From: a virus
Length of the DNA stretch: 33,556 bases
Virus record (IMG/VR): IMGVR_UViG_3300025853_000338
Span: 1 to 33,556 of that record
Direction: 5' to 3' (one strand)
The notes under the pieces were generated by a model. The model saw nothing but the letters and a program-made list of their open reading frames with translations. It was not told the DNA's origin and did not search any database. Positions 28,696 through 33,556 of the stretch are shown here, in pieces; the first letter of the stretch is position 1, and each line of letters opens with the position of its first letter. The position numbers and the translations under genes are program-made.

Positions 28696-29178
28696 ATGGC
28701 ACTTGGTGATAATACTCTTCGTTCAGCCGCTGGCAACTCCCAACGTGGACGTAACCCTTACATGGTTCAAACTACCTTAAATTGGGCAACAGCGTTGTCT
28801 GACAAAGGTTCTGCTCTTGCAGCGTCTGATGTCATTCCTGTAATTGCTGTACCTAAAGGTACTATGGTCTTGAACGCAGGTATTGAAGTTGATACTGCTA
28901 CTGATGGTTCTACTTTTACAGTAGACTTAGGTATGGTTGACGCTGATGTATTTGTTGATGGATTTGATGCTACATCTGCAGCAGCAGTAGTAGCGCAGAA
29001 CCCTGCAGCATATCAGCCTGTAATGGCTGTTGCTGATGACAACATTGACGTAACTATTGCTTCACTTTCAGGTGGGGCAGTTAGTTCAGGTAAGTTCCGT
29101 GTATGGGCAGTTCTGATCGACTGCACTGACATGGGTGACACGTCTGCTAACGAAGTAGCTCGTGACGCACTTGCGTAA
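28696..29178 (+). CDS. Capsid-associated structural protein, 160 aa
   Basis: Beta-rich and alanine-rich (VIPVIAVPKGTMVLNAGIEV, DGSTFTVDLGMVDADVFVDG, GKFRVWAVLIDCTDMG). The small, all-beta composition and position directly after the major capsid gene suggest a decoration or head-fibre-type protein; similar proteins follow the capsid gene in other marine podophages. GGGGGAATGAG precedes the ATG. The function is inferred from position and composition only. Confidence 0.65.
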   Translation: MALGDNTLRSAAGNSQRGRNPYMVQTTLNWATALSDKGSALAASDVIPVIAVPKGTMVLNAGIEVDTATDGSTFTVDLGMVDADVFVDGFDATSAAAVVAQNPAAYQPVMAVADDNIDVTIASLSGGAVSSGKFRVWAVLIDCTDMGDTSANEVARDALA

Positions 29179-29187
29179 CTAAACTTT

Positions 29188-29213
29188 AGGGGCTGCTTTC
29201 GGGTGGCCCCTTT
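29188..29213 (+). terminator. Rho-independent-type terminator
   Basis: AGGGGC (29188-29193) pairs with GCCCCT (29206-29211) around a 12-base loop and is followed by TTT. It lies just after the capsid-associated gene, separating the capsid transcript from the tail genes. The short T-run suggests partial termination. Confidence 0.6.
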
Positions 29214-29233
29214 CGCACACCTTAGGAAAACAG

Positions 29234-29935
29234 ATGTCAACATACGTACAGCTTACAAACGAATTACTTAGACGTTTGAATGAAGTCCCTCTGGATACAG
29301 CAGGTGATGGCTTTACTACAGTGCGTAACGTTCAGGCTGCAGCTAAAGATGCTGTAAATAGTAGCTTACGTGAGATATACCAGAATGGTCAAGAGTGGCC
29401 TTTCCTAAAGAATACGTACACGCAGACATTAACTGCAGGTACACGTCAATATAGTTTCCCTGCTGACTACTCTACGGTAGACTGGGAAACATTTTATTTA
29501 AAGAAGCATTCAACACAAGAGAATCAACCTCGTGTTTTAAAGCCTTTGACTTATGAAGATTATACTACAAACCACCGCCCTAAAGATGATGAGGGTGATC
29601 AGACAAATGGTATGACAGCACCTGAGCATGTATATCAAACATTTGGTGATGCCTTTGGTGTAACACCTATCCCAGATTCCGACTACGAAGTAGAGTACAC
29701 CTATTGGAGTATTCCTTCTACGTTAACAGAGTACAACGATACTTGTGTAATACCTGAGCGTTTCAACCACGTTATCTTAGATGGTGCTATGGCTTACATG
29801 ATGCAGTTCAGAAGTAATGCACAGTCTGCTGGTATGCACCAACAAAAGTTTGACTTTGGTATACGCAGTATGAAACGCATTCTATTTGATGATGAGATAT
29901 ATTTAAGGTCTACTGTAATTGAAAGACCCCGTTAA
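29234..29935 (+). CDS. Tail tubular protein A-like (T7 gp11 type) adaptor
   Basis: 233 aa. The N-terminal helix MSTYVQLTNELLRRLNEVPL, then NVQAAAKDAVNSSLREIYQ and WPFLKNTYTQTLTAGTRQYS, is the recognisable start of gp11-type adaptors that join portal and tail nozzle. The central part has YSFPADYSTVDWETFYLKK and a later DYEVEYTYWSIPS strand pair. Located between capsid and large tail gene as in T7-like phages. Its TAA overlaps the next ATG (TAATG). Confidence 0.8.
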   Translation: MSTYVQLTNELLRRLNEVPLDTAGDGFTTVRNVQAAAKDAVNSSLREIYQNGQEWPFLKNTYTQTLTAGTRQYSFPADYSTVDWETFYLKKHSTQENQPRVLKPLTYEDYTTNHRPKDDEGDQTNGMTAPEHVYQTFGDAFGVTPIPDSDYEVEYTYWSIPSTLTEYNDTCVIPERFNHVILDGAMAYMMQFRSNAQSAGMHQQKFDFGIRSMKRILFDDEIYLRSTVIERPR

Positions 29936-31473
29936 TGGATGACCTAAGAACTAATATTACAGTTTGCAGTGGTGGTCTTATAACTAACGTTGATCCGCTA
30001 ACACATGCAAACGCCTTGAGTGGTAGTGCTTTACGCATGATTAACTACGAGCCTTCCTTATCGGGGGGCTATCGTCGTATTAGCGGGTATCAAAACGATT
30101 ACGGTACTGTACCTGGAACAGGCGCTGTATTAGGTGTAGAAGTAAACGGCAACCTACACGATGGTATTTTTGCTTGCAGAAGACCTACTTCAGGTAATAA
30201 CTATTTACATAAGTGGAATAATAGTACTTCATCGTGGGACGCTGTAACTGCTTCTGGTTCTCCTACTATGGTAGGAGTAGATCGTGTACGCTTTTCAAGC
30301 TATAACTGGTCAACACAAGTTTTACTTTTGACAGACGGTATTAACCCTGCAGCTACATATGATGGTACTACTTATACTCAGATCACACACGCTAATGCTC
30401 CTACAGATCCTAAGTTTTCAGAAGAGTTTGCATCACATATATTTCTAGCAGGTGATCCATCAGAACCGTTTAACTTATTTTTTAGCGCTCCCCTTAATGC
30501 TACTGACTTTGACCCTGCTAACGGTGCAGGTGTTATTAATGTAGGTTTTAAGATTACAGCAATTAAAAAGTTTAGAGATAGTTTATTTATATTTGGTGCT
30601 AATAATATTAAAAAACTAATTGGTACAAACTCTGCAGACTTTTTATTGCAGAACGTTACTGCTAATCTAGGTTGTGTAGCACCTGACTCTGTTGTTGAAT
30701 TTGGTGGTGACTTACTCTTCTTAGGACCAGACGGTATTAGACCTATCTCAGGTACAGATCGTATTGGTGACGTTGAGCTTGCACCAGTATCTAAAGAGAT
30801 TCAAGACATTTTTGACAACTACTACTTATCAGAAACTATTGTAGATATTAGTATTGTTGTTATACGTAAGAAGTCTCAATTCAGGTTCTTCTTTAAGAAT
30901 GATAGCTCTCTCTCTTTGATAGGCGCTATTCGTAAATCACAAAATAAACAAAGTATATTTGAATACAGTCAGCTTATTGGTATTGAAGCTAACTGTGTTG
31001 CTTCAGGTTACGTTGGTCAGTTTGAGCACGTAATACATGGAGATGGTTCAGGTAAAGTACACAGACAGGAACGTGGTACTAGCTTTGAAGGCAGTAACAT
31101 ATTTAGTTTATACCAAACACCTTACTTTTATATGGAAGACCCAGAAGTACGTAAGATCGTTTATAAGATAGATACGTATCTAAAATCAGAGGGTAACACA
31201 GAAGTCTTTGTAGGTTTATACTATGACTATGACGATGTGTATTCTTTAAACCCTACTACTTATAGTTTCTCTACCGAAGGTGCAGCAGCTATTTATGGTA
31301 CAGCTATCTACGGCTCAGGTGATATATATGATGGTAACCCGTCACCTAAAGCTTTAACTAATGTATCTGGTTCTGGTAAGTCTGTTTCTATTAGTTACGT
31401 TACAGACAATCAAAATGCAAGCCATACAATACAAGCTATTTCTATGACATATGGCTTGGGAGACAGGAGATAA
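29935..31473 (+). CDS. Large tail protein (nozzle / tail-tubular-B-like)
   Basis: 512 aa, all-beta. N terminus GGLITNVDPLTHANALSGSA then a repeated blade-like pattern (GYRRISGYQ, HIFLAGDPSEPFNLFFSAPL, DSLFIFGANNIKKLIG, GDLLFLGPDGIRPISG). The recurring loops suggest a beta-propeller, as in podovirus nozzle (gp12) proteins, although the length is shorter than T7 gp12. Its place after the gp11-like adaptor and before the fibre supports a tail tube or nozzle role. Confidence 0.68.
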   Translation: MDDLRTNITVCSGGLITNVDPLTHANALSGSALRMINYEPSLSGGYRRISGYQNDYGTVPGTGAVLGVEVNGNLHDGIFACRRPTSGNNYLHKWNNSTSSWDAVTASGSPTMVGVDRVRFSSYNWSTQVLLLTDGINPAATYDGTTYTQITHANAPTDPKFSEEFASHIFLAGDPSEPFNLFFSAPLNATDFDPANGAGVINVGFKITAIKKFRDSLFIFGANNIKKLIGTNSADFLLQNVTANLGCVAPDSVVEFGGDLLFLGPDGIRPISGTDRIGDVELAPVSKEIQDIFDNYYLSETIVDISIVVIRKKSQFRFFFKNDSSLSLIGAIRKSQNKQSIFEYSQLIGIEANCVASGYVGQFEHVIHGDGSGKVHRQERGTSFEGSNIFSLYQTPYFYMEDPEVRKIVYKIDTYLKSEGNTEVFVGLYYDYDDVYSLNPTTYSFSTEGAAAIYGTAIYGSGDIYDGNPSPKALTNVSGSGKSVSISYVTDNQNASHTIQAISMTYGLGDRR

Positions 31474-31476
31474 ACC

Positions 31477-33556
31477 GTGGCAGGTTATGTAAGACAATCT
31501 ACAGCAGACATCATCCCCACCGCTACAGTTCGTGCGGCCCCAATTAACGCAGAGTATAACGCACTCCGTGATGCTTTTGCTGCATCTGGTGGTCATAAAC
31601 ACGATGGTACTTCAGGTGAAGGTGAGTATGTTCCTCTTATTGCAGACTTGGATGCTCTCAATAAAGTAGTAATTGATACAACAAACAATCGTGTAGGTGT
31701 ATTCGTAGAGGTAAGCGCTGCTGCTGTTGAGCAGATACGCATACAAGATGGTGTTATTGTTCCTGTCACAGATAACGACATCGACTTAGGTACATCTTCA
31801 TTAGAGTTTAAAGATCTGTACTTAGATGGTACTGCTTACATTGATACACTAGCAGTCCACGAATCTGCTACCATCACATCAAACTTTTCAGTAAACGGTA
31901 ATACTACTCTTGGTAATGCTGCATCTGACACCGTTACATTTACTGCAGACATTGCTTCTGCTATGCTTCCTTCTGCTGACAATACGCATGACTTAGGTGC
32001 TGTAGGCTCTGAGTGGCGCAACTTGTATATTGATGGTACAGCTAACATTGACGCACTTATAGCTGACACTGCAACAATAAGCGCAGGTACAATTGATAAT
32101 ACAGTTATTGGGGGTAGTACAGCAGTCGCAGGTAGCTTTAGTACTATTAATTCCTCAGGTGCTACAACTTTAGCTTCCCTAACTGTCTCAGGTGCAACTG
32201 CACTTAACGGTGGTTTAACGTTAGATACAAATAAATTTACTGTTGCAGATACTTCTGGTAATACTGCAATCGCTGGCACTCTAGATGTAACAGGTGCTAC
32301 AACTGTTGCTGACTTTACAGCAACTGGTACTACTGTGTTACCTGCTACTTCTTTCGGTGACAACAACATTACTAACGTTGGTAACATTGCACTAGACAGT
32401 ATTACTGCAGATGGTTCTTCAATAACTATCACAGGTAATACTACATTTGCTGATGGTGCTTATGACTTTGATGTAGCATCCCATGACGGTTCTAATGGCC
32501 TTAAACTTGCTGGTACTCTTGTAACATCTAGCGCAGCAGAGTTAAACAAATTAGATGGCGCTACTGTAACTACTACTGAGATAAACATTTTAGACGGTGA
32601 TAATTCTGCAACATCTACAACTGTAGCGGATGCAGATCGTGTTGTTATGAACGACAATGGCACAATGGTGCAAGTAGCCGTTACTGATCTTGCTGCGTAC
32701 TTTGATGATGAGATTACAGCTATGCCTAATCTTGTCACAACTGCAGCAACAACTGTAGGTGCACTTAATTCAGGTTCTATTACGTCTGGCTTTGGTTCAA
32801 TTGATACAGGCTCTAGCACTATAACAACCACAGGTAACATCACGGGCGGTAATGTAATTATCAGTGATGGTGGTAATATTGGTTCAGCTAGTGATACAGA
32901 TGCTATTGCTATTGCTTCTAACGGTAACGTAACGTTATCTCAAAACCTAACTGTATCTGGTGACTTGCAGGTAGACGGTACAACTACGACAGTTAACTCA
33001 AATAACTTGTCTGTAGATGATCAGCTTATTGAGTTAGGCAACGGACGTACAGGTTCAGCTACAGGTGACTCAGGTATTGTAATTGAACGTGGTAGTGACG
33101 CTAACGCATTCATTGGTTTTGATGAAAGTGCAGATAAGTTTACTGTAGGTACAGGTACATTTACGGGTACGTCAACAGGTGATTTGTCAATCACTACAGG
33201 TACGCTTGTAGCTAACATTGAAGGTAATGTAACTGGTGATCTTACAGGTAATGCAGACACAGCTACTGCTTTAGAAACTGCCCGTACTATTGCTGGTCAG
33301 TCTTTTGACGGTACAGCTAACATTAATATTGCAACTACAGATCTTACAAGTGTAACTGCTACTGCTGCTGAAGTAAACGTTATGGATGGTGACACATCCG
33401 CTACATCTACTACACTTGCAGATGCAGACAGAGTAGTAGTCAATGACGCTGGCACTATGAAGCAAGTCGCACTGACTGACTTTGAGACATACTTTGAGAG
33501 TGCGTTAGATACGCTTAGCAATGTTACTACAGTAGGTACTCTTAATAGTGGTAGCA
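31477..33556 (+). CDS. Tail fibre protein, GTG start, partial
   Basis: Starts GTG at 31477 with AGGAGA seven bases upstream and stays open to the right edge (about 693 codons). N-terminal segment AGYVRQSTADIIPTATVRAA likely attaches to the tail. HKHDGTSGEGEYVP follows. The rest is a glycine/threonine/serine/aspartate-rich beta repeat with DNTHDLGAVGSEWRNLYIDG-type units. Two related blocks, AAELNKLDG...NSATSTTVADADRVV (32533-32712) and AAEVNVMDGDTSATSTTLAD (33364-33501), show internal duplication. It should bind the host surface. The C-terminal receptor-binding end is missing. Confidence 0.85.
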   Translation, partial: MAGYVRQSTADIIPTATVRAAPINAEYNALRDAFAASGGHKHDGTSGEGEYVPLIADLDALNKVVIDTTNNRVGVFVEVSAAAVEQIRIQDGVIVPVTDNDIDLGTSSLEFKDLYLDGTAYIDTLAVHESATITSNFSVNGNTTLGNAASDTVTFTADIASAMLPSADNTHDLGAVGSEWRNLYIDGTANIDALIADTATISAGTIDNTVIGGSTAVAGSFSTINSSGATTLASLTVSGATALNGGLTLDTNKFTVADTSGNTAIAGTLDVTGATTVADFTATGTTVLPATSFGDNNITNVGNIALDSITADGSSITITGNTTFADGAYDFDVASHDGSNGLKLAGTLVTSSAAELNKLDGATVTTTEINILDGDNSATSTTVADADRVVMNDNGTMVQVAVTDLAAYFDDEITAMPNLVTTAATTVGALNSGSITSGFGSIDTGSSTITTTGNITGGNVIISDGGNIGSASDTDAIAIASNGNVTLSQNLTVSGDLQVDGTTTTVNSNNLSVDDQLIELGNGRTGSATGDSGIVIERGSDANAFIGFDESADKFTVGTGTFTGTSTGDLSITTGTLVANIEGNVTGDLTGNADTATALETARTIAGQSFDGTANINIATTDLTSVTATAAEVNVMDGDTSATSTTLADADRVVVNDAGTMKQVALTDFETYFESALDTLSNVTTVGTLNSGS

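Noticed and set aside
31836-32432. Long minus-strand open frame (198 aa) opposite the tail fibre, with others at 32460-32843 and 33021-33521
   Set aside because: Val/Ala/Ser-rich translation is the mirror of the Thr/Ala/Gly codons of the fibre gene; no ribosome-binding site or motif.

Overview
The window is part of a tailed-phage genome (no cellular genes, no rRNA or tRNA seen). It looks like a short-tailed marine phage of an alphaproteobacterium, of the HMO-2011 type (the SAR116 phage group). The strongest evidence is a family-A DNA polymerase carrying a DnaJ-like CxxCxGxG zinc module between its exonuclease and polymerase domains, which is the known hallmark of that group. A thyX, a separate helicase and primase, a B12-dependent ribonucleotide reductase, MazG and a podovirus-like head/tail module agree with this. 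A DUF1127 gene, a family typical of alphaproteobacteria, supports the host guess. No RNA polymerase gene is present in the window, and several host sigma-70-like promoters are visible.

Layout. Positions 1-15507 are one tightly packed leftward (minus-strand) block for nucleotide supply and DNA replication. In transcription order from about 15.5 kb it holds small early genes, an orphan C5 cytosine methyltransferase, more small genes including tiny membrane proteins, a tyrosine integrase, primase, a GIY-YIG nuclease, ThyX, a small zinc protein, helicase, DNA polymerase, a candidate ssDNA-binding protein, a RecB/Cas4-like exonuclease, an endonuclease I-type resolvase, a DUF3310 protein, MazG, and a class II ribonucleotide reductase that runs off the left edge. 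Many neighbours overlap by 1-8 bases (ATGA, TAATG), indicating translational coupling.

Positions 15508-16895 are a 1.4-kb divergent non-coding region. It is dense in signals: nested inverted repeats over a leftward promoter, a GC-richer stretch of stem-loops including one with a GCAA tetraloop, a four-run G-quadruplex motif next to an attenuator-like terminator hairpin, several direct-repeat arrays, and a good rightward promoter with GTAAC/GTTAC boxes followed by a long-range inverted repeat in the leader.

Positions 16896-33556 are the rightward virion block. It starts with small proteins (Lys/Gly repeats, basic proteins, a DUF1127 protein whose ribosome-binding site lies in a perfect 9-bp hairpin). 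These are followed by small and large terminase, portal, a modular acidic 589-aa protein, scaffold, major capsid protein (with its own consensus promoter and structured leader), a capsid-associated protein, a terminator, a T7 gp11-like tail tubular protein, a large tail protein, and a long repetitive tail-fibre gene with a GTG start that runs off the right edge.

How it works together: RNR, ThyX and MazG manage dNTP pools; exonuclease and endonuclease I process host or branched DNA; polymerase, helicase and primase form the replisome; the methyltransferase may protect phage DNA; the integrase suggests that a temperate option is or was available. All assignments come from motifs read by eye; no database search was run.
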